Source: Idiomarina zobellii
GTDB lineage: Bacteria; Pseudomonadota; Gammaproteobacteria; Enterobacterales; Alteromonadaceae
NCBI RefSeq assembly: GCF_900100855.1
Contig: NZ_FNCB01000003.1
Location: 1 to 64,000, forward strand
DNA: 64,000 bases
Direction: 5' to 3'
Part shown: positions 38,455 to 47,301 of the stretch, piece after piece
Numbering within the stretch: the stretch's first letter is position 1
Layout of the letters: each line of letters opens with the position of its first letter
Made by a program: the position numbers and the translations under genes
The notes under the pieces: model-generated
Told to the model about the DNA's origin: nothing
What the model saw: only the letters and a program-made list of their open reading frames with translations
Database searches by the model: none

Positions 38455-38461
38455 CTGTCAA
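38432..38461 (-). promoter_or_regulatory. dcw cluster promoter upstream of mraZ
   Basis: TTGACA (38456-38461, perfect -35) and TAGACT (38432-38437, -10) with 18 bp between, preceded by a run of seven T. Transcription would start near 38425, about 48 bases before the mraZ ATG. Confidence 0.75.
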
Positions 38462-38538
38462 GAAAAAAACCGTTCTATTTGTCAGGGTTTCTGGCCGATA
38501 ACAACTAAGCTATTGAAGAAACGTATGAAATAGCAGTG

Positions 38539-38567
38539 TTAGAGCCTGGGATTAATTTGTGTAATAC
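38539..38567 (+). promoter_or_regulatory. Weak candidate promoter of the GGDEF/EAL gene
   Basis: TTAGAG (38539-38544) and TAATAC (38562-38567) with 17 bp between, about 25 bases before the ribosome site GAGG. Both boxes are imperfect. Confidence 0.3.
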
Positions 38568-38599
38568 TCAGGTGAGTCACATTTGAGGTGAATTCGCGC

Positions 38600-40741
38600 A
38601 TGAAGCGTTTTTGGCTTTTCATTATTTTTAGCTTTGCTGTTGCCTGTACCGGTGTTATTTGGTTTGCCGAAAACCAACACGCTCAAACCGTAGAAGCCCG
38701 AAAGCGCACAGCAACCGAGCGCCTTGGTAAATTGCGTGCTGCGTTAGAGGGACAACTGAATTCCTCCTTAGTCACTGTGCGCGCTTTGCGAGCTGAAATT
38801 AAACTGTCTCCCAATATTTCTAATGCTCGGTTTAACGCGTTGATGACCGAGTTAATCACCCAAGATGTCCCCATCCGCCATGTTGCCTTAGCACCTGACC
38901 TGGTTATTCAATTTGTGCACCCATTGAAGGGGAACGAACAAGCTCTTGGTTTTAATTACAGAGAGTCGCAAGCCCAGCTTGAGGGCGTACAAAAGGCCAT
39001 TACAAACGGCGACGTTGTTATAGATGGCCCCGTCGAGTTAGTACAAGGCGGTTTAGCTTTAATTGCGCGAGCGCCCGTTGTTTTAGAAAACGACTTATGG
39101 GGTGTCATTGCAGTTGTTATTCAAATTGATGAGCTTATGGCTAACAGTGGCTTAAGCTCTGAACAAGGAGTTTACGCAACAGCATTAGCTAAACTCAATA
39201 CGGTCGGCGACCGGGAATTTCAATTCGGCGATCCGTCTGTTTGGAAGAAAGATCATGTCTCTAGCGACGTCTCACTTTCCGCTGGGCAGTGGCTACTGGC
39301 AACAGCGCCGGTTGATGGAAATTGGGTCCCCAAAGGTTTCGTCTACTGGAGCATTGTCGTTTTTGGTCTCATATTGGCAGCCTTAATGAATGCCTTTATG
39401 TATTACCTTTTTTATACGCAAATGCGACTGCGCAAAGCCCTTACCATTATTGATGAACAAGCCAGCTTTGACTCACTCACACAGTTGCACAATCGACGTT
39501 CCTTTATTAGACACCTCAACCGTTTAACGGGCAAAGCGGCTAAATACAATCATTTCGCAATTCTATTTATCGACTTAGATCACTTCAAAGAGGTGAATGA
39601 CAGCCTCGGGCATGACTCTGGTGATGAGTTATTAAAGGTGGCGGGCTCACGTTTAAGAAAAGAGCTTAGAGCGGAGGACTTTATCGCTCGTTTGGGCGGC
39701 GACGAGTTTGTTGTTGTCATTAACCGGCTGAAATCAAAAGACGTTATTGACCAATTAGCTCTGAAACTAAATAACGCGTTGAATAAACCCTTTGCGTTAA
39801 GTCATAGCCAAGTGCAAACCTCATGCAGTATCGGCGTTGCACTTTACCCAGACGATGGCCTGACTACCGAGCAGTTACTTAAAAATGCCGATTTGGCGAT
39901 GTATGCAGCGAAAGAAGCTGGGCGACGCACGCACTACTTCTTCAATGAAGAGCTTCGCAGGCGTTCGGAGCACCAGAGCTCAATACATAACCGTATGCGA
40001 GCAGGGCTGAAAAACCGTGAGTTTCGTTTGGTGTATCAGCCTATCGTTAATTTTGGTAACGGCAAAGTTGAAAAGTGTGAAGCTCTGCTGCGATGGACAG
40101 ACGACAACGGTAATGTCATATCCCCTGCGGAATTTATCCCGGTTGCCGAAAGTACCGGTTTAATACACGAACTTGGTCAGTTTGTTTTAGAGCAAGCCTG
40201 CGCTGATTGGAATTTACTGCAGAGCAACGACATTCATATAGGCTTGTCCATTAACCGCTCCGAACGGGAGCTTAATGATTTAAATGCCGCCAAACAATGG
40301 CTTGAATGTATTAGTCAGCACCAGTTACCGGCGGACAAAGTGACCTTTGAAATTACTGAGTCACTGCTAATGAGCAATAAACAGCGACAGATTCACATTC
40401 TGCATTACTTGCGTTCAAACGGCGTTAAAATTGCGATTGATGACTTTGGGACTGGCTACTCCAGTATCAATTACCTTCAGCGTTACCCGGTTGATTACCT
40501 GAAAATTGATCGGAGCTTTCTGAACCACGCACCTGGCGATAGAATACAAGTTGCCTTGACTGAGGCATTGCTGCGAGTGGCCCGCGCATTAGATATTGAT
40601 GTGATTGCCGAAGGCGTTGAAAACAAAGAGCAATGGGAGTTTCTCCAACACCAGAAATGCGACTTTGCACAGGGCTACTACATTAGTCCCGGCCTGGGTA
40701 TTGAAGAGCTCACACGTTTCTTAAAACAGTGGCAATTTTAA
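38600..40741 (+). CDS. Membrane GGDEF/EAL protein with CHASE-like sensor (c-di-GMP turnover)
   Basis: About 713 residues from the ATG at 38600 (GAGG upstream; a GTG four codons earlier is the alternative). A membrane helix (3-22), a periplasmic CHASE-like sensor domain (about 60-230, with FNYRES and VDGPVELVQGG), a second helix (about 247-271), then a GGDEF domain with intact GGDEF (about residue 365) and an EAL domain with EALLRW (about 494). The EAL metal and catalytic residues are present: the Asn in SINRSE, Glu in FEITES, DDFGTGYSS, LKIDRSF and AEGVE. Both synthesis and breakdown of c-di-GMP look possible. Stands alone between the dcw promoter and rnpB. Confidence 0.92.
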   Translation: MKRFWLFIIFSFAVACTGVIWFAENQHAQTVEARKRTATERLGKLRAALEGQLNSSLVTVRALRAEIKLSPNISNARFNALMTELITQDVPIRHVALAPDLVIQFVHPLKGNEQALGFNYRESQAQLEGVQKAITNGDVVIDGPVELVQGGLALIARAPVVLENDLWGVIAVVIQIDELMANSGLSSEQGVYATALAKLNTVGDREFQFGDPSVWKKDHVSSDVSLSAGQWLLATAPVDGNWVPKGFVYWSIVVFGLILAALMNAFMYYLFYTQMRLRKALTIIDEQASFDSLTQLHNRRSFIRHLNRLTGKAAKYNHFAILFIDLDHFKEVNDSLGHDSGDELLKVAGSRLRKELRAEDFIARLGGDEFVVVINRLKSKDVIDQLALKLNNALNKPFALSHSQVQTSCSIGVALYPDDGLTTEQLLKNADLAMYAAKEAGRRTHYFFNEELRRRSEHQSSIHNRMRAGLKNREFRLVYQPIVNFGNGKVEKCEALLRWTDDNGNVISPAEFIPVAESTGLIHELGQFVLEQACADWNLLQSNDIHIGLSINRSERELNDLNAAKQWLECISQHQLPADKVTFEITESLLMSNKQRQIHILHYLRSNGVKIAIDDFGTGYSSINYLQRYPVDYLKIDRSFLNHAPGDRIQVALTEALLRVARALDIDVIAEGVENKEQWEFLQHQKCDFAQGYYISPGLGIEELTRFLKQWQF

Positions 40742-40744
40742 AAT

Positions 40745-41098
<354 letters not shown>

Positions 41099-41106
41099 GG
41101 CGACGG

Positions 41107-41135
41107 ATTCTACGCTGTGTGGCGCACTAACTCAA
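41107..41135 (-). promoter_or_regulatory. rnpB promoter
   Basis: TTGAGT (41130-41135) and TAGAAT (41107-41112) with 17 bp between; the predicted start falls at the first bases of the P1 helix. The -35 box contains the TGA stop codon of rsmI (41132-41134). Confidence 0.75.
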
Positions 41136-41983
41136 TCGTTGTTTTTCTGACTTAACGCCCACTGGTACAATTCATTTTTTCGCTCACCATGAAGCTTCGC
41201 ACTTAACGCCGCGGCTTTTTTCAAAGGCAGTTCTTCAAGCAGTATTTGCAACGTGCGTTTCGCATCTTCACCTGGACCAGAGGTGTCCTTAGGCGCCTGA
41301 AACGGCTCAACCAACAGAACCATTTCCCCGCGCTGCTGGTTTGGATCCTCGTTTAAGCGTGTTATGAGCTCCCCAGCCGAGCCTGTTAAATAAGTCTCGA
41401 ATTGTTTGGTAAGCTCGCGCGCTAACACCACTTGCCGCTCGTCCTCGAAAATATCCGCCATCGCTTCCAGAGTGTGCAGTATTCGGTGTGGGCTTTCATA
41501 AAACACTAAAGTACGCGGTGTGTTCACCAAGCTCTCCAGCTTTGCTCGACGTTGTGCCGGCTTAGACGGTAAAAAACCCTCGAATTGAAAACTGTCGGTC
41601 GGCAAACCAGCCCCTGAAAGCGCCACTGTCAGCGCACAAGCTCCTGGCAACGAAGTGACTTTCACATTTTGTTTCCGACACAAACTTACCAGCGCATAGC
41701 CCGGATCACTAATTAACGGCGTGCCCGCATCAGAAACCAAAGCTATCGACTCACCATTTATCACCCGCTCAATCAGTTGTTCAGCTTTTGCTTTTTCATT
41801 GTGATCGTGAAATGCAAAGACAGGAACCTGTACGCCATAATGTTCCAGTAATTTACGAGTATGACGTGTGTCTTCCGCTGCAATTGCGTCCACTTCCTTA
41901 AACACCGTGAGTGCTCGTTCGGTAATATCCGAGAGGTTTCCAATTGGCGTAGGTACTATATAAAGGGTGCCTGGTTCCGACAT
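41132..41983 (-). CDS. rsmI: RsmI, 16S rRNA 2'-O-ribose C1402 methyltransferase
   Basis: About 283 residues from the ATG at 41983, which has AAGG 7 bases upstream and starts with the family sequence GTLYIVPTPIGNLSDIT; earlier in-frame ATGs would add a tail. Tetrapyrrole-methylase fold with AAEDTRHTRKLL, VSDAGTPLISDPGY, SLPGACALTVALS and VFYESPHRI. It modifies the same nucleotide as RsmH. Divergent from lpoA, as is usual. Confidence 0.97.
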   Translation of the reverse strand: MSEPGTLYIVPTPIGNLSDITERALTVFKEVDAIAAEDTRHTRKLLEHYGVQVPVFAFHDHNEKAKAEQLIERVINGESIALVSDAGTPLISDPGYALVSLCRKQNVKVTSLPGACALTVALSGAGLPTDSFQFEGFLPSKPAQRRAKLESLVNTPRTLVFYESPHRILHTLEAMADIFEDERQVVLARELTKQFETYLTGSAGELITRLNEDPNQQRGEMVLLVEPFQAPKDTSGPGEDAKRTLQILLEELPLKKAAALSAKLHGERKNELYQWALSQKNND

Positions 41984-42044
41984 AAAAGCGCCTTCGTTTG
42001 TGTCCATGTTCAATGCGGTTTATAGTATCACCGAATAGTCGTCA

Positions 42045-43925
42045 ATGCGGAATCTTACTGTGTTTAAAGCGTATCGTTTTGTTTTTATCGCCATTATTGC
42101 CTGCTTTGCTCTGACACAATGTACGTCAGTGCCAAAACGCACCCAAACGCCACAAGAGCGACCGGATGTTCAGCAGCAGACGCTCGATTTAGAAGACGCA
42201 AAAAGCTCTGCTGACTGGCTGGAAGAAGCATGGCAGGCCCCCAATGATATCGCCAAGAACTCAGCATTAGTGCAGGCGGCGCTGACTCTTCAGGACGAGA
42301 AAGAATGGCAGAAATCGGCAGCGATACTTGCGCGCCTGGACAAAAACCAGCTGACTAATGACGCTAACCGTTATTTCCGACTGGCCAAAGGCCGTTGGTA
42401 TGCACACAATCAACAGTGGCCTCAAGTTTACAAAACGCTAGAAGGGCTACCTGAGCAGTTCACTCAAAAAGAATATAAACGCCTAACTCTGGAATTACTT
42501 GCCTTTGCTGCTGGAGAACGGCATCAGTATTGGCAGGCACTGGCGTGGCAAGTAGAAGCTCAACGCTACTCCGACGAACCATCGCCTAATGCATTATGGC
42601 AAACAGCCAGTCAGGTGACACAATCGCAGTTGCCAGCGGAACGCCCTAGAGATCTCGTTTTAGCCGGTTGGTGGCGCCTAATCGATAACCATCATCAGGC
42701 AATGACGTCACCAAGCGCTTTTTCAGCGTTGTTAGACAATTGGCAAAACAGTTTTCCGAATCACCCTGCGCGTGAACGCGTCAACTCCTGGGTTAGCTCC
42801 GATAGCCAAAGCAATGAAGTCGACAAAAGTACAAATACAATCATTGCTGTTTTACTGCCATTATCCGGTCAATACGAAGCGCAGGGTCTAGCGGTGCGTG
42901 ACGGCATTATTGCCAAAGTTAGTGAAACCAAGAGCTATGAGCTGGTTTTTATCGATACTCACCAGCTAAGCTTCGAAGAACAGCAGTCCAAGCTAGAAGA
43001 GTTAAAGCCAGCGGGAGTTATTGGTCCTCTGTTAAAAGGCTCTGTTACCGAATGGGTTCGACAGACAAGTTTAAATACTCCTCAGGTCTTTCTTAACCAA
43101 ATTGATGCAGATACCTCAGAGGCGACGGCAAATAGCCACTCCATTTTCTTTGCGCTAAACCCTGAAACAGAAGCAGAGCAAGCGTCTGAGTTTATGAGCT
43201 CTGCATCGAGCCGAACGAAGCGTCCGCTGGTTTTGGCAGCGAATACCCCTGGTTCGCAACGCATGGTTGAGCGCTATAAAGAAAGCTGGTCAGGTATTAA
43301 CGAGCCTTCGGTGAGCTTATTCAGCCAAAGGGACGACATGAAGTCGGCGGTGGAAGCATCGCTGGGACTCGTGGGCAGTAAAGAGCGAATTCGGGCAGTA
43401 AAAATTGCTGCAGGCAAAATCATCGTTGATGAGCAAGAGCGTAGCCGACGTGATATAAGTGGTATTTATTTGCCCGGAAACCTCCAACAAGTTCGTCTGT
43501 TAAAACCCTTTATTGATGTCAGCATTTCACCTTTTGCTGAACGTATTCCTGTTTATGGAACCTCGTCTGCACACGAGCTTACGAATCAACTTGGCGACAA
43601 CGATCTCAACGGTCTTATATTTTCTGAAACACCTTGGTTAGTCCAGAACGGCGGCCAAAATGTTTTGCTAAACCAATGGCTTGACGCTCGTTCAGGGTGG
43701 GAGCTCTCACAAGCTCGTTTAGCCGCTATGGGTTACGATAGCGTCGACTTGTTACAACGTTTACCCATAATGCAACGTATGCCAGGAACACACTGGAAAG
43801 GTTTAAGTGGCGTTCTGAGTGTAGAAAACCAAGTCGTGAATAGACAGTTACAATGGGCTGCATTTAAAAACGGGAGTATCACCGTGCTAGAGGAGCAGCC
43901 CAATGCAGGAAAAAACAACCGGTAA
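42045..43925 (+). CDS. lpoA: LpoA, outer-membrane lipoprotein activator of PBP1A
   Basis: 626 residues with a lipoprotein signal (FALTQC, lipidated Cys 26). The N-terminal half is helical, TPR-like (about 40-260); the C-terminal half (from about 265, IIAVLLPLSGQYEAQGLAVRDGI) is a periplasmic-binding-protein fold, as in E. coli LpoA. It reaches through the peptidoglycan to stimulate the synthase PBP1A. No strong ribosome site is seen before the ATG. Overlaps yraN by 23 bp. Confidence 0.93.
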   Translation: MRNLTVFKAYRFVFIAIIACFALTQCTSVPKRTQTPQERPDVQQQTLDLEDAKSSADWLEEAWQAPNDIAKNSALVQAALTLQDEKEWQKSAAILARLDKNQLTNDANRYFRLAKGRWYAHNQQWPQVYKTLEGLPEQFTQKEYKRLTLELLAFAAGERHQYWQALAWQVEAQRYSDEPSPNALWQTASQVTQSQLPAERPRDLVLAGWWRLIDNHHQAMTSPSAFSALLDNWQNSFPNHPARERVNSWVSSDSQSNEVDKSTNTIIAVLLPLSGQYEAQGLAVRDGIIAKVSETKSYELVFIDTHQLSFEEQQSKLEELKPAGVIGPLLKGSVTEWVRQTSLNTPQVFLNQIDADTSEATANSHSIFFALNPETEAEQASEFMSSASSRTKRPLVLAANTPGSQRMVERYKESWSGINEPSVSLFSQRDDMKSAVEASLGLVGSKERIRAVKIAAGKIIVDEQERSRRDISGIYLPGNLQQVRLLKPFIDVSISPFAERIPVYGTSSAHELTNQLGDNDLNGLIFSETPWLVQNGGQNVLLNQWLDARSGWELSQARLAAMGYDSVDLLQRLPIMQRMPGTHWKGLSGVLSVENQVVNRQLQWAAFKNGSITVLEEQPNAGKNNR

Positions 43926-44253
43926 TAAAGCGGAGTCCATAGCGTCCGAGTTTCTGGCCAAGCATCAGATTAGCATTGTCGAGCGGAATTATCGTATTGA
44001 CGGTGGAGAGGTCGACCTAATAGCCAGAGATAAAGACGTTTGGATATTTGTAGAAGTAAAGTATCGTGCAAATGAAAAGTTTGCGTCAATACTGGAACAA
44101 ATAACGCCCCAACAATGTCGTAGAATTCGCTATACTGCGCGCCATTATTTAATGACTCATAATATAGATGAACATACCGCAGCAATAAGATTTGATGTTA
44201 TTGGCATTAGCGGAGGTTCGCTTAACATAGAATGGATTAAGGACGCCTTTTAA
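43903..44253 (+). CDS. yraN: YraN, UPF0102 family endonuclease-like protein
   Basis: 116 residues with the predicted nuclease core of the family: GNKAESIASEFLAKH, the GGEVDLIARD motif and FVEVKYR (restriction-endonuclease-like D and ExK residues). Biochemical function is not well defined. It overlaps the lpoA end by 23 bp and is followed by diaA, the conserved order lpoA-yraN-diaA-dolP. Confidence 0.93.
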   Translation: MQEKTTGNKAESIASEFLAKHQISIVERNYRIDGGEVDLIARDKDVWIFVEVKYRANEKFASILEQITPQQCRRIRYTARHYLMTHNIDEHTAAIRFDVIGISGGSLNIEWIKDAF

Positions 44254-44255
44254 TA

Positions 44256-44798
44256 ATGATGACTGACGAGTCTATTAAAGCGCTTTTTACACAGAGCATT
44301 CAAACCCAAATATCGGCTGTCGAAAGCCTCTCTGAAGACATGCTGGCAACCGTTGAGCTACTCGTTGGACATCTTCTGAACGGTCAGCGTGTTTTTATTT
44401 CCGGAACGGACACAAGTAGCTCACTGGCTGGTCATTTTGTCCACCTAATGACGGAAGGCATGAAATTAGAGCGTCCGCCTTTTCCGGTAATAAGTCTGAC
44501 ATCGAGCCCCAAAAAACAGCTTGCGGCACTCGGCCAGTCCGGCGATATCTTGCTCGTTATTGCGGATAGAGACTCCGATCAACTGACGGGTGTAATGGAA
44601 AGCGCAATTAGCCGGGAAATGATTATTATCGCACTGACCAGTGAAGGAAATGAGCTAGTGTCGGGCTTGCTGGGGCCAAATGACGTTGAATTGCGAGTGC
44701 CCAGTTTAAATGCAGCCCGAGTGCTGGAAACACAATTATTTATACTGCACAGCCTGTGCGAGCAAATTGAATCGACTATTTTTCCTGAGGAGCATTAA
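44256..44798 (+). CDS. diaA: DiaA-like SIS-domain protein
   Basis: 180 residues, a single SIS domain. In E. coli DiaA binds DnaA and promotes ordered initiation at oriC. The fold's phosphosugar loop is recognisable as FISGTDTSSSLAGHFVHLM, with LAALGQSGDILLVIA following. The SIS serines that bind sugar phosphate in GmhA-type isomerases are partly replaced here, as in DiaA proteins. The call relies strongly on position between yraN and dolP; a GmhA-like isomerase is less likely. Confidence 0.85.
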   Translation: MMTDESIKALFTQSIQTQISAVESLSEDMLATVELLVGHLLNGQRVFISGTDTSSSLAGHFVHLMTEGMKLERPPFPVISLTSSPKKQLAALGQSGDILLVIADRDSDQLTGVMESAISREMIIIALTSEGNELVSGLLGPNDVELRVPSLNAARVLETQLFILHSLCEQIESTIFPEEH

Positions 44799-44799
44799 A

Positions 44800-45378
44800 A
44801 TGATGAACCAAAGTCGTCATATTCTCATTGTAACAGCGCTTTGTTTAGCGTTTCTTCAGGGCTGTGCGGCCGTAGCAGTGGGAGCTGCTGCCGTGGGCGT
44901 TAGCTCCGCCAGCGACCCTCGCACTATCGGCACGCAAATCGATGATCAAACCATTGAAATGAAAGCTAACGCCAAATTAGGCAATCAGAAAAAGCTTAAC
45001 GAAGCTCGCGTCATTGCAGTTAGCTACAACAACAATGTGCTTCTTATAGGACAAGCTCCAACAGAAGCGCTAAAGCGCCTCGCAGAAGACACTATTCGCG
45101 ATACCAATGGCATTAATAATATATTTAATCAGATCCGTATTGGCTCTAAGGCTAGCCCAGGGGTTTTAGCTGGGGACAGCTGGATAACCAGCAAGATAAA
45201 ACTTAAATTCGCCAGCAATGATGCTGTGCCAGCTACTAGCATTAAAGTAGTTACAGAAAATGGTGAAGTTTTCTTGTTAGGAAATGTCACTCAACAACAA
45301 GCAAATGCGGCTATCGACATTGCCAGAAATGTTGACGGTGTCGAGAGAGTCATCAAAGCATTAACGATTAAAGGTTAA
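44800..45378 (+). CDS. dolP: DolP (YraP), dual-BON-domain outer-membrane lipoprotein
   Basis: 192 residues from the ATG at 44800 with GAGGAG 7 bases upstream. Lipoprotein signal ending FLQGC (lipidated Cys about 22). Two BON domains follow: about 50-115 (IEMKANAKLG...VLLIGQAPTEALKR) and about 125-190 (WITSKIKLKF...VFLLGNVTQQQAN). DolP supports outer-membrane integrity and the BAM complex in enterics. Last gene of the lpoA group; it faces sspB with no clear terminator between. Confidence 0.92.
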   Translation: MMNQSRHILIVTALCLAFLQGCAAVAVGAAAVGVSSASDPRTIGTQIDDQTIEMKANAKLGNQKKLNEARVIAVSYNNNVLLIGQAPTEALKRLAEDTIRDTNGINNIFNQIRIGSKASPGVLAGDSWITSKIKLKFASNDAVPATSIKVVTENGEVFLLGNVTQQQANAAIDIARNVDGVERVIKALTIKG

Positions 45379-45392
45379 TGCCTTAGCTTACA

Positions 45393-45827
45393 CTATTTGA
45401 CGACTTTAAGATGGCCGCGTTTTTTCGGCTTATCTGAAGTGCTCTCACCGCCCTCTTTTGAAGCACTGTTTGACTCTTCGGCTTCATCATCAAGGTCAGG
45501 CATCTTATCAAGCTCTGGTTCCGCTTCGAACATGGCTCCAGCACCATTTTCACGAGCATAAATAGCCAATGCAGCTGTCATAGGAACAACAACCTGCATT
45601 GGTTTGCCACCAAAGCGAGCATTAAACCTGACTTCAGCGTCGGCTAACTGCAGCCCTTGTACAGCCGATGGTGATATGTTGAGAACAATCTGGCCATCGC
45701 TGACAAAGTTCTGAGGGACGACGGTACCTACTATGGTTGCATCAACCACCAAATGAGGAGTGAGCTCGTTGTCAACGATCCACTCATAGAGTGCTCGCAG
45801 TAAATAGGGACGTTTAGGTGTCATCAT
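45393..45827 (-). CDS. sspB: SspB, ClpXP specificity-enhancing factor
   Basis: 144 residues from the ATG at 45827 (GGAGG 5 bases upstream; a second ATG one codon later is equally plausible). It tethers ssrA-tagged peptides to the ClpXP protease. The substrate-binding domain is clear: RPYLLRALYEWIVDNELTPH, VVPQNFVSDGQIVLNISP, VRFNARFGGKP and AIYARENGAGAMF. After an acidic linker the tail ends RGHLKVVK, the ClpX-docking peptide. Co-transcribed with sspA upstream. Confidence 0.96.
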   Translation of the reverse strand: MMTPKRPYLLRALYEWIVDNELTPHLVVDATIVGTVVPQNFVSDGQIVLNISPSAVQGLQLADAEVRFNARFGGKPMQVVVPMTAALAIYARENGAGAMFEAEPELDKMPDLDDEAEESNSASKEGGESTSDKPKKRGHLKVVK

Positions 45828-45861
45828 TACTTCCTCCACCTTTGAAGCGATTAGGCATTAA

Positions 45862-46485
45862 TTAGCCGCGTGCAAGTTCTCTTTCAGCTTCGGTTAACGA
45901 GTCCTGGAAAGTCTTCCGTTCGAATAAACGAACCATATATTGCTTAATCTCTTTTGCGCCCTGACCGTCTAACTCAATACCATAAGCTGGTAAACGCCAA
46001 AGTAGCGGTGCCAGGTAGCAATCAACCAAGCTAAACTCTTCACTCATGAAATAAGGCGCGTCGGCAAAAACAGGCGCCAAAGAGAGAATGCCTTCTTTCA
46101 ATTCCTGTTTCGCTTGTGCGTCGCCTTTGGCAATTTTATCTGCCAACGAGTACCAATCTCTCTCGATACGGTACATCATTAAGCGGCTAGTGCCTCGTGC
46201 GACAGGATAAACAGGCATAAGCGGCGGATGTGGGAAACGCTCATCCAAATACTCCATGATGATTTGTGCGTTATATAGCACTAAGTCACGGTCAACAAGC
46301 GTTGGTGCCGCTTCAGGATAAGGGTTAAGCTGCAATAGATCTTCCGGGGTGTAGTCTTCCGTCACGAATGTGATTTCAACACCGACACCTTTTTCAGCTA
46401 AAACCAAACGCACCTGATGACTTTTTAAATCATCTTTTCCTGAATATAACGTCATTACTGAGCGTTTATTTGCTGTTACAGCCAT
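45862..46485 (-). CDS. sspA: SspA, stringent starvation protein A
   Basis: 207 residues of GST fold without the usual catalytic residue. SspA binds RNA polymerase with sigma-70 and alters late-stage and stress transcription. TLYSGKDDLKSHQVRLVLAE and TVNRDL-like VDRDLVLYNAQIIMEYLDERFPHPPL-type segments (given here in parts: LVDRDLVLYN, IIMEYLDERFPHPPL) are the family landmarks. petABC lies upstream and sspB downstream, the usual arrangement. Confidence 0.95.
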   Translation of the reverse strand: MAVTANKRSVMTLYSGKDDLKSHQVRLVLAEKGVGVEITFVTEDYTPEDLLQLNPYPEAAPTLVDRDLVLYNAQIIMEYLDERFPHPPLMPVYPVARGTSRLMMYRIERDWYSLADKIAKGDAQAKQELKEGILSLAPVFADAPYFMSEEFSLVDCYLAPLLWRLPAYGIELDGQGAKEIKQYMVRLFERKTFQDSLTEAERELARG

Positions 46486-46511
46486 TCCTTTCTCCAGATA
46501 ATATCAACGGC

Positions 46512-46535
46512 AAAAGGGTGGCAAGCCACCCTTTT
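46512..46535 (-). terminator. Terminator after petC
   Basis: AAAAGGGTGGC (46512-46522), loop AA, GCCACCCTTTT (46525-46535): a perfect 11-bp stem ending in TTTT on the minus strand. A smaller hairpin, TCCGC (46540-46544) with GCGGA (46549-46553), lies just before it. Confidence 0.7.
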
Positions 46536-46566
46536 AAACTCCGCTTTTGCGGACAAACAGACCTAA

Positions 46567-47301
46567 TTACTTAAGATCTTTCCAAAACTCTTTTTTCAAG
46601 AACCAGGCTAAAAGCGTAAATATAAGTAGGAATCCGAATACAAACCATCCAATACGACGTTGCTCTAATAGCATTGGCTCGCCCATGTAAACCAGGAACG
46701 AGGTCAAATCAAGCGCCGCCTGATCATATTCGCTCTCTGATAAGCGACCGCTACCATCGGTTTTAATTCCTACATAAACGTCCTTCATCTTCCCGTCGAT
46801 CATACGTTCTTCGTATGTTTTCTCCGGTACACCTTGAAGCTCTTGCAATACGTGCGGCATGCCCACATTCGGGAACACGGCATTATTCACACCAAACGGA
46901 CGGCTGTCGTCTGTATAGAACGAACGCAGATACGTATATATCCAATCCGCTCCACGTACACGAGCCACGTTGGTTAAATCCGGTGCTGCAGTGCCGAACC
47001 AGTTAGATGCTGCTTCGGTGCTCATATTATTGGTAATACGATCACCCGCTTTTTGACCAGTAAACTGCAGGTTTTCTTCACCCAGCTCCTGTGGAATGCC
47101 AAGATCTTCAAAGGTTCGGTTATAACGATGATACTGCAATTGGTGACAACCCAAGCAGTAGTTCATGTATAACTGTGCGCCACGTTGCAGTGATGCTTTA
47201 TCGTGCAGGTCAACCTCAGCTTCGTCCAAAGGTACGGTTGGACCCGCCGCGAAAACCAGCGACGGGACCAAAGTCATAAGAGCGATTAACAATTTTTTCA
47301 T
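46567..47301 (-). CDS. petC: Cytochrome c1 of the bc1 complex
   Basis: 244 residues: signal peptide (LIALMTLVPSLVFAAG), haem-c site CLGCH near residue 51, the region around GMPHVL likely giving the Met ligand, and a C-terminal membrane anchor (WFVFGFLLIFTLLAWFL) followed by a basic end. It passes electrons from the Rieske protein to soluble cytochrome c. The ATG overlaps the petB stop by 4 bp. Confidence 0.96.
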   Translation of the reverse strand: MKKLLIALMTLVPSLVFAAGPTVPLDEAEVDLHDKASLQRGAQLYMNYCLGCHQLQYHRYNRTFEDLGIPQELGEENLQFTGQKAGDRITNNMSTEAASNWFGTAAPDLTNVARVRGADWIYTYLRSFYTDDSRPFGVNNAVFPNVGMPHVLQELQGVPEKTYEERMIDGKMKDVYVGIKTDGSGRLSESEYDQAALDLTSFLVYMGEPMLLEQRRIGWFVFGFLLIFTLLAWFLKKEFWKDLK

